Positions 34,152 to 43,159 are shown, counted from the first letter of the stretch. The stretch: 64,000 bases of DNA from Halorussus gelatinilyticus (GCF_023238445.1 NZ_CP096658.1:3100001-3164000), one strand, 5' to 3'. Program-made: numbers and translations. Notes: a model not told the origin generated them from the sequence alone.

Positions 34152-36422
34152 ATGACGAATCAACGGCACAGACTTCGCCGGATGGCGAATCTCCACAGCA
34201 CATACCCAAGTATCGATAGGGAACCAGCAATACCGGTAACCGGTATTGCAGCTACACCACCGGATGCACGGCGACGACCAGAGCCGCCGAATAGCGAGAC
34301 AACAGTTCCAGAATTGAGGAAACACTCGGTCTTCAGCGATACCCTCGTCAAGCTACTCGAAACGACTGCTGCGGTCGTAGAACCAGGAATCACTGACGCA
34401 TCACCCGCGATTCAAGAATTGGTCGAGTCGTGGTGTGAGTTACACGGGTACGCTCCTGACGATGACGAGACGCCTTCAATTATCGCTCACCAAGCGGTGT
34501 TCGCACTTCTATTGAAGGGCACGCTCTACGAATGGCACCATCAACGCGGTGACCTCCCAGAGTTCACGGGCGATGCACGTGAGAACTTCCAACTCGCTAG
34601 CGAGGAAACCGGTGACCCAGCGTTCACGCCGTGTACATTAGACGAAATTCTCTGGAGCGTTGAAGAGGCCGATACGACAGCCGTCACCGAAGCGCGAGAT
34701 CGGCTTCTGAAGTCAACGCAGCCAGCAACGGACATCGGCCGCCTGTACGAGACGCTGATTTTAGGAGATCATCGTCGGGTGCTCGGGCAATACCGAACCC
34801 CACAGTCACTCGGGCAGGTGATGCGAACGTGGGCAACCAGTGGTGGTGATGTCGTACTTGACCCCGGAATGGGTGCTGGCGAACTGTCGGGACCGTTCCA
34901 TCCAGATTGGGAGATAAGTACTGACCCGGACCACGTCCACGGGATTGATCGCAGTCCGCTCGCAGCGCTCGCAGGCCGGACAGCACAGACGATTGCCGGC
35001 CAACAACACGAGGCCCGCCGGTCTGATTTCTTCGACGTGGAACCCACGGACTTAGATCGAGACGTAGATGCGGTCCTGTGCAACCCGCCTTACACCCGTC
35101 ACGACTCACTCCCCTCGGCGTACAAAGACGAACTCAACGCACAAGCCGAGGAACTGACCGGATTAGACATTCCGAAAACGTCACCGCTGTACTCGTACTT
35201 CTATTACCACCTCAGGCAGTTCCTCGACGTTGGGGATCGAGCGGCAGTCCTCACGCCACACCACTTCTTGGAGCGAGATTACGGAGAGTCCCTCAAACGG
35301 TTCCTTCTCCGGGAATTTGACATCCGGGCACTCCTCTTGGACAATCCAGAGAACGAGTCGAAATTCGACACGGCGCAGACGACAGACATGGTCGTGTTTT
35401 TGGAAGCGACTGATGAGCCGGACACAGGAGTCACGCGGTTCATTCGTGTCGACGAGAATCCTGGGGTCGAGACTAAATTGGAGGCAGTTCAGAACGGCAT
35501 CCACGGAGAGACAGATTGGGGAGCCATCAACTGCATCGAGCAGTCAGAGCTGAACCCGGAGGAAAGATGGGACAATCTATTTGATCTCAATCCTGACGAA
35601 CTGCCCGATCTGCGGCCACTTTCGGACATAGCGGAAGTCCACCGCGGATTGCAGACCGGTGAGAACGATTTCTTCTGCCTCTCGCAGGAACAGGTCGAGT
35701 CTTGGGGAATCGACCCGCAGTACTTGTCACGCATCGTTCCAAAGCGGCGTTATTTCGATGGATATGACGTCCGCGCAGACGATTGGGCTAATTTCGATGA
35801 ACAGGGACGGCCAACGTGGCTACTCTATCACCTCGACCGGTTGCCCGGGGTTCCCGAAACGACCTACGACGACGAAGACGAGCGCGCCTACTGGTCAGAA
35901 GACTCGATGAACACTGACCAAGCACCCTCCATTGTCGGATATCTACGTCACGGCCTCACTAACCATGACAAACTCCCGACGAGGTCAAGCGTTCACGGCC
36001 GGGATCCATGGTACCGGGTTGAGCGCGGTGATACCGCACCGATTCTCGTGACTCCGATGAGCCGGTCAGAATTTCGCGCCATACTCAACGAAACCAACGC
36101 GCGGCACCTGAACAATTACTACGGGGTCTACCCGGACGCTACAATGAGCCGGCAAGGTCAGAGGGCATTACTGGCGTATTTGAACTACGTCTTCGCTGAT
36201 AACGGGGTTTCTCAGTACCGACGGCAACTCGTAGGCGGGTTACAGAAGTTCGAACCAGGAGACGTCGGAGAGATTCCAGTCATTGACCCACGAGAGCAGC
36301 CAGACGATGTCGTCGCTACGCTTGCAGAGTGTTTCGATGAACTCCGGGAAGCGGCGCGATGCAATCAAGATGAAACGGCGGTGATCGAACGAATTGATAC
36401 GGTGGTCCGACGCCTACAGTGA
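34152..36422 (+). CDS. N6-adenine DNA methyltransferase (Eco57I/TaqI-like)
   Basis: Motif I is VVLDPGMGAGELSG, with an acidic motif II (VHGIDRSP) and motif IV CNPPYTRHD; together these define a gamma-class N6-adenine methyltransferase. The C-terminal ~280 residues, from LSDIAEVHRGLQTGENDFFCL, resemble the target-recognition domain of Type IIG/TaqI-like enzymes. There is no nuclease motif, so it is a methyltransferase only, either a solitary enzyme or half of a system with the Mrr-like or DUF234 proteins upstream. The first ~60 residues are Pro/Arg-rich and may be non-coding; a TTG near 34315 would remove them. A perfect palindrome lies in this 5' part. Confidence 0.8.
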   Translation: MTNQRHRLRRMANLHSTYPSIDREPAIPVTGIAATPPDARRRPEPPNSETTVPELRKHSVFSDTLVKLLETTAAVVEPGITDASPAIQELVESWCELHGYAPDDDETPSIIAHQAVFALLLKGTLYEWHHQRGDLPEFTGDARENFQLASEETGDPAFTPCTLDEILWSVEEADTTAVTEARDRLLKSTQPATDIGRLYETLILGDHRRVLGQYRTPQSLGQVMRTWATSGGDVVLDPGMGAGELSGPFHPDWEISTDPDHVHGIDRSPLAALAGRTAQTIAGQQHEARRSDFFDVEPTDLDRDVDAVLCNPPYTRHDSLPSAYKDELNAQAEELTGLDIPKTSPLYSYFYYHLRQFLDVGDRAAVLTPHHFLERDYGESLKRFLLREFDIRALLLDNPENESKFDTAQTTDMVVFLEATDEPDTGVTRFIRVDENPGVETKLEAVQNGIHGETDWGAINCIEQSELNPEERWDNLFDLNPDELPDLRPLSDIAEVHRGLQTGENDFFCLSQEQVESWGIDPQYLSRIVPKRRYFDGYDVRADDWANFDEQGRPTWLLYHLDRLPGVPETTYDDEDERAYWSEDSMNTDQAPSIVGYLRHGLTNHDKLPTRSSVHGRDPWYRVERGDTAPILVTPMSRSEFRAILNETNARHLNNYYGVYPDATMSRQGQRALLAYLNYVFADNGVSQYRRQLVGGLQKFEPGDVGEIPVIDPREQPDDVVATLAECFDELREAARCNQDETAVIERIDTVVRRLQ
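34227..34249. promoter_or_regulatory. Perfect palindrome GCAATACCGGT-A-ACCGGTATTGC
   Basis: Two 11-bp arms around a single A, inside the annotated 5' end of the methyltransferase gene. If translation starts downstream, it would be an operator; otherwise it is intragenic. Control of a methyltransferase by such a site is common in restriction-modification loci. Confidence 0.45.
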
Positions 36423-36582
36423 TATTCGAGAATACTGGTCTGCGCAATTGAGGACGTCAGTACTCACATCGAGATTGAAGGAATGAGTAACGTGATTAGA
36501 AGCGTAGTTCCGTGGGTATCATCTCATCTGTTTCGGTGGTTCTGTAGATCAGTTTGTACACCCTGGAACTTGCACGCAGCTA
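36423..36582. other. Intergenic, nothing recognised
   Basis: This stretch follows the methyltransferase stop and precedes the duplicated GTAC-repeat segment. I see no ORF or repeat in it. Confidence 0.4.
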
Positions 36583-36912
36583 CTTACTCGCAACGGTACG
36601 CAGGTACGTATTGAGGTACATACGCATGTACATGAGTACGTACATTGCCGTGTACATGACCTCGACACTGGGATTTTGAAGGGCTGTCTCTTTGTCGACG
36701 ATGATGCTCCGGCTGTCGGTCCTCAGGACGGTCTCGGTGGTATCAACACACGCGTTAGTTCCGGATAGGCTCACGTCGGCCTACCGACAGTGACCGCGGT
36801 TCTATGCAGTCAAGGATGTGTTTCTGGATCGGCGATCCGTTGGCGAGTTCATCACGATTAGTTCTTTCCGATGTACCTGGGTCGCTTCACCGGATTACAA
36901 ACATTCCATTGT
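36583..36912 (+). repeat. GTAC 12-bp-period array, copy A of a duplicated segment
   Basis: GTAC occurs at 36604, 36616, 36628, 36640 and 36652, exactly 12 bp apart, with extra copies at 36596 and 36636 in 4-bp register. The array is followed by ATGACCTCGAC..TGGGATTTT and, at the right end, GATTACAAACATTCCATTG (36893-36911). The same arrangement recurs at 40.1-40.5 kb. Regularly spaced short repeats of this kind act as plasmid iterons or centromere sites. On the minus strand the array can be read as a Tyr-rich ORF (MYTAMYVLMYM...), which I regard as a by-product of the 12-bp period. Confidence 0.75.
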
Positions 36913-37182
36913 CGAGAACAGGGTGAACTGACCTCCGCCTCCAAATCCACTAATGCTCGGGATGAGGCCGAGTGTCACGACTGCGGACAACAAGCTGTCT
37001 GGGCGAATTTCATTTCGAGCACTTCGGAGTCACGCGTTCTCATCGATTGTGGTGATAAGCCGGGAGCTGAGGGTGAAGTTCCGTACTTGCAAATCCCAGA
37101 GGCAACCCCGATTGTAGACCTCGATGCAGTCGTGCTCACTCACGCCCCCGATCAGACGAGCTCACAGACTTCTATATGTTGA
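36913..37182 (+). pseudogene. Truncated FttA/aCPSF-like beta-CASP nuclease remnant
   Basis: The reading frame (ORF from 36871) encodes a segment like the start of the MBL domain in archaeal CPSF/FttA proteins: [30 protein letters not shown]. It breaks off right at the first zinc motif, where THAHLDH would be expected, and stops at 37182. All catalytic parts are missing. It is probably the leftover of a gene cut by recombination at the neighbouring repeat. Confidence 0.55.
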
Positions 37183-37234
37183 TGCGTTGCTGTACAGTAG
37201 TATTCCACGAAAGTCATACAGTAGACTGAGAAGA

Positions 37235-39505
37235 CTAGCCGAACAGCCGAGAAAGGAATCCACCGGAGTTGTCTGTATCAGACGCGTCTTCCATCTTAGC
37301 TGACTGCTCGGTATCTGTGCCGGTTTCTGCTGTCCCGTTCAGGAGTTCGTCGACGGAGTACCCGATCCACTCGGCGAACTCCTCGGGTGCACCGATGTAG
37401 ACGCTCGTGGACGACTTCTCGGACATGAAGCGCTTGGGGAGACGCTTCTCGTAGTCGTACACCTCGTACTCTTCGCGGTCGAAGTCAGCCGTGATGGCAT
37501 TCGGTTCCGGCTCGAACGTGACGCGACCGCCCTGAATGTCGCGCTGCCACTTCAGCCGCCCCGTGTCGTACGTCTTCTCGGCCGGCTCGTCAGCGGGGAA
37601 GTACTCGGGTTGCTCTCGACCAGCTTCGTCGTAGAACTCGCGGACGATGCGGCGGACGTCTTCGATAGTGCCGTTCCCGTCAGTCCACGGTCGCTCGGTG
37701 AGCATCCGGCGGGCCACGTAACTGAAGATCGGGTTCTGCCGTTCCAGCACGTCCGAAAGGTCTTCTTGCGCTTCGCGGAAGCCCGGGTCCTCCGGGTTGG
37801 AGGGGAAGGAGACGTCCATGCTCAGGATTTTCATCCGGTTCCGGAACTCGGATTTCGGAAGCGCGTCGTTCGTCGTGAAGATGAGGCACGGCTGATCGAC
37901 GCTGGTCGGCGTCCAGTCGCCCCAGTAGTTCCGAATCGGGCTCCACCGTTGAATCTTCTCTTTCTCCGCGTCGATGATTGCGTACGGGAAGCACGTGTCC
38001 CACTCGCGGACGCCACGGACCTCCTTGACACCGACCTCGTCCGCGTCGACACCGGAGATGACCGTGTTGTCGGAGACGAGGCGAAGAATGTACTCGGTGA
38101 GCTTGTCCTTCCCTGCGTCGCTCTTTCCTTCGATGTAGAGATGTTGGAGGACGTTATCCAGCGTCCGCGACGGTGACGAGAGGGCTTCAGCGTACTGGTT
38201 GGCGAACGGAGCCCAGAACCCGTAGAGGAACGCCTCGTACATCTGCGCCATTACTGCGGTCTCGGACTGCGTGTGGCCGTGGTTCTCGACGGTCTCGATG
38301 TAGTGCTCGATGGTTTCGAGGCAGTGATCCAGGACTTCGGGCGTCGGCTCGTCGGTGGCGACGAGAATCATCTCGTCGTCTTCGCCGATCACGACCTGCT
38401 CGGCCTCCGGAAGGACGGACATCGTCGGGATGGCCGTCGATTCCTTGACCTGGTTGTTGTACGCGCTCAGCGGCGCGGTGATGCTGTGATCTTCGACGGT
38501 CGCACCGCGGTCACGGAGACCGGCTCCGAACTCGTCTGCGGTATCCTTGTCCACCTTGCTGGTTCCCATCCGGATCTTCTCGTCGGGGGCGCGAACCCGT
38601 GGCCGGTCGAGCGTATCCGTCAACCCCGTTTCGTGATCCGACTCCACGAGGCCGACATCCGGCGACTCGTCACTGTTCTCGTCCTCGCCAGACTCTTTCT
38701 CACCTGTCTGAGCGTCCGGTTCGACGACGTTGCGGTCGGCGTTCTCGGGTTCTTCGACGAACGCGACCGTCTCGTCAGCCTCCTCGGGGTCGTCGACGAC
38801 GGCGGTGACCTGGTCGGCGACGTCTTTCAGGTCCTCGACGGCGTCTTGATTCAGTGCGGCCGTGTCGCTCACGTCGAGGTCGCCCGCACCGACCCAGTAC
38901 TCGATGCGGTTCTCCCGCTCCTCCGGCGAATCGGCTTCCTCCAGCGCTTCGACGAGCCCTTCGAGGAGCGTCTGGTCGCTGTACCCCTCGCGGTACTCGT
39001 CGATGAACCGCTCGAACTCCTCGTCCAGCTCAGTCCCGACCTCAGTCGTGAAGACCGAGATTTGGTTCGTGTGGTACTCCCACGAGTTCCGCGAGAGGTT
39101 CGCCGACCCCTGTACGAGCTTCACCGTGTCGTCCGGCATGACGATCCGGTAGATCTTCGAGTGGACGGTCTTCCGATTCTTCAGTCGAACGGTGAGCCGG
39201 TCGTCTTGCCGAAGTCGGACGAGAGACCTGGCCGTCGAGACTTCGCTCACTTGGTCTGCGTAGTCTTCGGCGTTCCCGATGAGTACGTCCAGCGACCCGA
39301 TGTCGTACTCGGTCAGCATCTTCACCATCAGCTCGGGCGTCTCCGCGTACGTCACCGCATCCACGTGACGAGCGCCTTCGAACAGGTCGAGGAAGTCGTC
39401 TCGTTCTTTCACCATCGCCAGGCGGTACTTCGCAGCACCCGATCCGTAGAACTCCGGCATATCGGCGAACCTGTCGAACGAGATATTCGCTCTCAGTTCG
39501 TTCAT
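37235..39505 (-). CDS. PLD-type nuclease fused to SF3/D5-like ATPase
   Basis: The N-terminal ~180 residues are a PLD-superfamily domain with one HKD half-motif (VHSKIYRI, then QGSANLSRNSW, about residues 115-140). Residues ~190-310 are an acidic, disordered linker. The C-terminal ~350 residues contain a P-loop EGKSDAGKDK, a Walker B-like YAIIDAEKE, IFTTND (SF3 motif C/sensor Asn) and NRMKILSMD (arginine-finger region), as in SF3/D5 primase-helicases of viruses and plasmids. The Walker A ends in Asp instead of Ser/Thr. The ATG at 39505 is preferred to GTG 39520. It lies between the two GTAC-repeat copies and may be a replication or defence protein of the element. Confidence 0.7.
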   Translation of the reverse strand: MNELRANISFDRFADMPEFYGSGAAKYRLAMVKERDDFLDLFEGARHVDAVTYAETPELMVKMLTEYDIGSLDVLIGNAEDYADQVSEVSTARSLVRLRQDDRLTVRLKNRKTVHSKIYRIVMPDDTVKLVQGSANLSRNSWEYHTNQISVFTTEVGTELDEEFERFIDEYREGYSDQTLLEGLVEALEEADSPEERENRIEYWVGAGDLDVSDTAALNQDAVEDLKDVADQVTAVVDDPEEADETVAFVEEPENADRNVVEPDAQTGEKESGEDENSDESPDVGLVESDHETGLTDTLDRPRVRAPDEKIRMGTSKVDKDTADEFGAGLRDRGATVEDHSITAPLSAYNNQVKESTAIPTMSVLPEAEQVVIGEDDEMILVATDEPTPEVLDHCLETIEHYIETVENHGHTQSETAVMAQMYEAFLYGFWAPFANQYAEALSSPSRTLDNVLQHLYIEGKSDAGKDKLTEYILRLVSDNTVISGVDADEVGVKEVRGVREWDTCFPYAIIDAEKEKIQRWSPIRNYWGDWTPTSVDQPCLIFTTNDALPKSEFRNRMKILSMDVSFPSNPEDPGFREAQEDLSDVLERQNPIFSYVARRMLTERPWTDGNGTIEDVRRIVREFYDEAGREQPEYFPADEPAEKTYDTGRLKWQRDIQGGRVTFEPEPNAITADFDREEYEVYDYEKRLPKRFMSEKSSTSVYIGAPEEFAEWIGYSVDELLNGTAETGTDTEQSAKMEDASDTDNSGGFLSRLFG

Positions 39506-39612
39506 AAAGGAGGAATTCACCTAACACGAATAAACCCCTGCCACAGAGTGATAGGGTGGTGCACTCTATCCGTACCCGGAGACACTTACCACTCCTCGCT
39601 GTTGAGAAAATC

Positions 39613-39975
39613 ATGCCGACGATTACGATTGAGCGAGAAGACGACTGGTTCGTGATTACGGACGAAGAGACCGGAGTGACGACGCAGGGAGAGACGAAAC
39701 TGGAGTCGTTGCTGATGTTGGCTGATGCACTCGCTGGCTACGAAGACGCAGATGAAGACCTGCTAGCGATGGCACTCGACGTGTTCGTTCCCGAACCGGA
39801 GGCCGAGGAGTTGGTCGCTGAATTACGCGGTGACGAGTACGAGCCTCCGAATGTGTCTGAGGAACAGATTCGGAAACAACGTGATGCTACGTTACGACTG
39901 GCGAAATCCTACAGGACTACGGACTACTCGGATACGGATAATCTTGAGATGCTGTATTCGCTATTTAATGACTAA
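39613..39975 (+). CDS. HicB-like antitoxin-family protein, no HicA seen
   Basis: The first 60 residues (TITIEREDDWFVITDEETG...TQGETKLESLLMLADAL) match the HicB partial RNase H fold (strand-strand-helix). The remainder is acidic, with a basic helix. HicB normally neutralises the HicA RNA-cleaving toxin, but I find no HicA-like ORF beside it. The ATG at 39613 fits the domain start. It is divergent from the PLD-ATPase gene, about 107 bp away, so it could regulate that promoter. Confidence 0.65.
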   Translation: MPTITIEREDDWFVITDEETGVTTQGETKLESLLMLADALAGYEDADEDLLAMALDVFVPEPEAEELVAELRGDEYEPPNVSEEQIRKQRDATLRLAKSYRTTDYSDTDNLEMLYSLFND

Positions 39976-40135
39976 ATTCTCGGTTTCTTAGCCCTGCTGC
40001 TGGCTAATCTACGCGAATCTCCTGAGAAGCGGTTGCCAAAGTCGAGTGGAATGACGGAACCTCCGTTAGATCTAATCTATCGTCTTCCGTAGTTCCGCAT
40101 ACCAGTTCGTACATACTGAGACGAGTACATATCTG
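39976..40135. other. Intergenic, nothing recognised
   Basis: This stretch lies between the hicB-like gene and copy B of the repeat. It holds two GTAC sites (40109, 40125) outside the 12-bp register. Confidence 0.35.
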
Positions 40136-40473
40136 CCTACTCATTGGTGTTCGCCAGTGGGTACTGAGGTACCTGTGTATGTACCTGAGTACGTACTTAG
40201 CCGTGTACATGACATCGACGATGGGATTTTTGGAGGGCGATTGTTTGTCGAGGGCATTGTTTCGACGGTCGTTTCAGGCAGTCTCTGCTGTCACAATATT
40301 CCCGGCAATTCCTGATGGGATTCCGCCAGATAGCCCGCTATCGGTACCGCCAGAAGGAGATGTGGTTTTCTAGTATCACTTTTAGGCCGGTATCGATATT
40401 TCGTTAACGGCCAGACGAGGGTATCTCCTTCCGGGAAACGGATCACTTCACGGGATTACAAACATTCCATTGT
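40136..40473 (+). repeat. GTAC 12-bp-period array, copy B
   Basis: GTAC at 40169, 40181, 40193 and 40205 is spaced 12 bp, with extra copies at 40161 and 40189 in 4-bp register, as in copy A. It is followed by ATGACATCGAC..TGGGATTTT and by GATTACAAACATTCCATTG (40454-40472). The two copies are about 3.55 kb apart in direct orientation and bracket the MBL remnant, the PLD-ATPase and hicB. They have diverged, except for the array and the terminal motif. Confidence 0.75.
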
Positions 40474-40635
40474 AGAGACCGGTAGTGGCGTAGGATCGGT
40501 TACCGTATTCCCCAAACAGAACTTACAGACCCTGGATAGGGCGATTATCCGGGGAAGGATACATTCGATGGAAGCACCGAAAGTGGTTGATTACGAGGGT
40601 ATTTAGGTAACCGGTCCATTTCCCGGTGTGCTTCG

Positions 40636-41985
40636 ATGCCAGACCACCAACCAAAATCGATCACGGACGCGCTTGCGGAGTCGCTCGGTGATGACGCGAG
40701 CAGAGTACAGAGCGATCTCGACGAGTTCTACAACTGGATGCTGACGAAGGGGAAGAACCCGAATCGACGACAGCCGCTGTCATCGTCGCTGTCGGAGAAC
40801 TACCACGCACGTGTTGACCAAGTCTTCAGGTTCGTCATCGACCGCTTTGACCCATCGGACAAGACGGAACTCACGCACGACCAGGCGGATCTGATCGTCA
40901 AGTGGTTGGACCGCGACGAAATCCGTACCCAGAGTGGCGATCCGTACTCGGAGACGAGCAAGCGGAAGTTCGCTGATGCGCTCCAGAAGTACTTCGCGTG
41001 GAAGCACGACCAGTACGGGGCAGAGAAATGGCGGCCGCGGATCAACTTCACTGACGGTGAGCACGAACACGCCGACAAACTAAATTTCGAAGAGCGCTGG
41101 CAGGTTCTCCAAGCGGCGAAGGAGTACGGGTCGCTGCCGTCGTACTACGAGACGTCCGAGGAGGAGCGCGACAAGATCGATAGCCTCGTCGCGCAGCGAC
41201 TTGGGAAACCGAAAGCCGAAGTCACGAGGAAAGACTGGGAGCGCGCGGACACCAGCAACAAAGTTGCTTCGCTCATCGCCGTGGCCCTGGAAACGGGGAT
41301 CATCCCGGTTGAGGTCGAGCGGGCGCGTACGGACTGGTACGACGCGAAGCGGAACATCCTCAAAATCACGAAGGAGGACGCCGGGAAGGACCGGCCGACG
41401 ACGGAACTCCCGCTCACGGATGAAACCGGCGAACTGATGGGCAAGTGGTTGCAGGAGCGCCGTCACTACGAGAAGTACGACGGGACGAATCGCCTCTGGC
41501 TCAACCGCGACGGGAACCCGTACAGTTCGAAGAACCTCTGCTACCTGCTCCGGCGGCTCTGCGACGAGGCGGGTATCGACCACGAGCACCGCAACATCGT
41601 GTGGTACAGCCTCCGACACAACCTCGGGCAATCCATCGAAGAGACGGAAGGCGTCTCACAGGCCCGCGACCAGCTCCGCCACGAGCACATCGAGACCACG
41701 AAGAAAACCTACGGCGAGTCCACCATCGAGAGTCGCCGCCACACGCTCGAAAAAGTGAACGAGACCGCACGACGGGCAGTAGAAGACCCGGAGTTCAACC
41801 CGTACGCGGACGAGACACAGCAACCGACTCGGGAGGACACGCCACAGGAACCCGCTCGGAAGACCCAAAACGAGACATCGGCCCCCGCAGCAGAGACTCC
41901 TCCTACGCACATCGACGCGGTCATCGACGACACTCAGGAGGACCGCGCCGACCTCGCTCAGAAAATACTGTCCGAAGAAATCTGA
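40636..41985 (+). CDS. Tyrosine recombinase (integrase family) lacking Arg I
   Basis: The N-terminal ~140 residues form a SAM-like core-binding domain, and the C-terminal catalytic domain includes WYSLRHNLGQ (Arg II box) and HIETTKKTYG (Tyr nucleophile). It is clearly related to the integrase at 42010-43134. The box I arginine is replaced: ETGIIPVEVERA here against DAGLRPIEVERA in the neighbour. Arg I is essential in the family, so this copy may be catalytically dead, regulatory, or dependent on its partner. It is convergent with the second integrase, 24 nt apart. A TATTTAGG element lies about 35 nt upstream of the ATG. Confidence 0.8.
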   Translation: MPDHQPKSITDALAESLGDDASRVQSDLDEFYNWMLTKGKNPNRRQPLSSSLSENYHARVDQVFRFVIDRFDPSDKTELTHDQADLIVKWLDRDEIRTQSGDPYSETSKRKFADALQKYFAWKHDQYGAEKWRPRINFTDGEHEHADKLNFEERWQVLQAAKEYGSLPSYYETSEEERDKIDSLVAQRLGKPKAEVTRKDWERADTSNKVASLIAVALETGIIPVEVERARTDWYDAKRNILKITKEDAGKDRPTTELPLTDETGELMGKWLQERRHYEKYDGTNRLWLNRDGNPYSSKNLCYLLRRLCDEAGIDHEHRNIVWYSLRHNLGQSIEETEGVSQARDQLRHEHIETTKKTYGESTIESRRHTLEKVNETARRAVEDPEFNPYADETQQPTREDTPQEPARKTQNETSAPAAETPPTHIDAVIDDTQEDRADLAQKILSEEI

Positions 41986-42009
41986 CCGGGCCTGCTCGGC
42001 GTCCGTTTC

Positions 42010-43134
42010 TCAGCCCATCCGGTCTAGGGCGTTCTGACGGTCCTCTACGGGCGCTTGGTCGTACTTCATAGTTGTTTCAGGGCTTTTATGTCGGAGTTGA
42101 GCTTGAGCTGCAGCGAGGTCTTCCTCCCTGGTCATGTAAGTACCAGTGGAATGACGTATAGAGTACCAACTCATCTGCCGGTTTTCGTATGGGATGTCGG
42201 CCTGATCGCAGAGCCGGCGAAGGACCTTTCGCAGTGAAGCTGACCCGTAGGTGTTGCCGAACCGAGTCAGCCAGAGCTTGTCAGTGTCGTCGTACGTCGG
42301 GTCGTTCTCGCGCTGCTCAAGCCAGCGGTCGAGCGTCTCGGCCGTCCGGTCCTGAAGACCGACGATCCAGTGGCCGGTGTTCTTCGAGGACTGCTCCTTC
42401 GGGATGCGCAACACGGCGTTCTCGATATCGACCCAGCCCGTCACGGCACGCTCCACTTCGATGGGACGCAGTCCTGCGTCGAGACTCACCGAGACGAGGC
42501 TCGGGATCTTCCAGCCGTTCGCCTCGTCCCAGTCCTCCGGCGTCACTTCGGATTTCGGCTTCTCGAAGCGCTGGGCGAGGTAAGCCTTCCACCGGTCGCG
42601 CTCCTCGGAATCGAGGCCCTTGTACGACGGGACGCTTCCGTATTCGAGCGCGGCTTCCCGAATCTGGCCGCGTTCCTCACGTGTCAGGTAGTCGCGCGGC
42701 GTGGTCGTCTTGTGGCCGGTACTGAAGGACAGCTCCGGGTCCCACTCGTCTAACCCGTGTTCGTGTTCGCGCCACTTGTACAGCATCAGCAGCGCCTTCC
42801 GGCAGTTGTCCTTGTGGGCGTTGCTGTGGTCCTGCTTGGCGAGCCAGGTCAGGTACGCGTCGGCGTGGTCGTGCGTGACGTTCGTCGTATACCCGTCTTG
42901 GTCCCACACCCACCGGTAGAACTGGTCCATTCGGTGGGCGCGGTTCTTGACGGTAGTGCGTGCGTAACCCTCGGCCTTCTTGGGGTCTTTCCCGAATACG
43001 AGCAGCCATTCGAGGCACTGCTCGCGCTGGTTGCGGTAGTCGATCTGTTGGCGTTCGTTGAGGAGTTCCGCGGAGGGTTCGGGGACGACTGTAATCCCCT
43101 CTAGAGGGGTCGTTGCCTCGTCGGCGTTCTTCAT
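42010..43134 (-). CDS. int: Tyrosine recombinase / integrase
   Basis: The layout is the same as the neighbouring recombinase. All main catalytic elements are visible: GLRPIEVERA (Arg I), WYSIRHSTGTYM (Arg II box, with the usual His replaced by Trp/Ser) and LRHKSPETTMKY (His/Tyr). It is the likely integrase of the element, acting on the adjacent tRNA-Glu. I use ATG 43134 as the start because the upstream extension to 43185 runs through a tandem repeat and does not look coding. It has higher GC than most of the element. Confidence 0.85.
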   Translation of the reverse strand: MKNADEATTPLEGITVVPEPSAELLNERQQIDYRNQREQCLEWLLVFGKDPKKAEGYARTTVKNRAHRMDQFYRWVWDQDGYTTNVTHDHADAYLTWLAKQDHSNAHKDNCRKALLMLYKWREHEHGLDEWDPELSFSTGHKTTTPRDYLTREERGQIREAALEYGSVPSYKGLDSEERDRWKAYLAQRFEKPKSEVTPEDWDEANGWKIPSLVSVSLDAGLRPIEVERAVTGWVDIENAVLRIPKEQSSKNTGHWIVGLQDRTAETLDRWLEQRENDPTYDDTDKLWLTRFGNTYGSASLRKVLRRLCDQADIPYENRQMSWYSIRHSTGTYMTREEDLAAAQAQLRHKSPETTMKYDQAPVEDRQNALDRMG

Positions 43135-43159
43135 TGCCTGCCACCTCGCGGGGAACCCA

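Noticed and set aside
38273-39655. 460-aa plus-strand ORF opposite the PLD-SF3 gene
   Set aside because: Arg/His/Val-rich antisense frame; the minus strand has HKD and ATPase motifs.
40004-40210. Tyr-rich minus-strand ORFs at 36.6 and 40.2 kb (MYTA.YVL.Y pattern)
   Set aside because: The Tyr pattern follows from TAC every 12 bp; the flanking residues are not conserved, so DNA repeat is the simpler reading.
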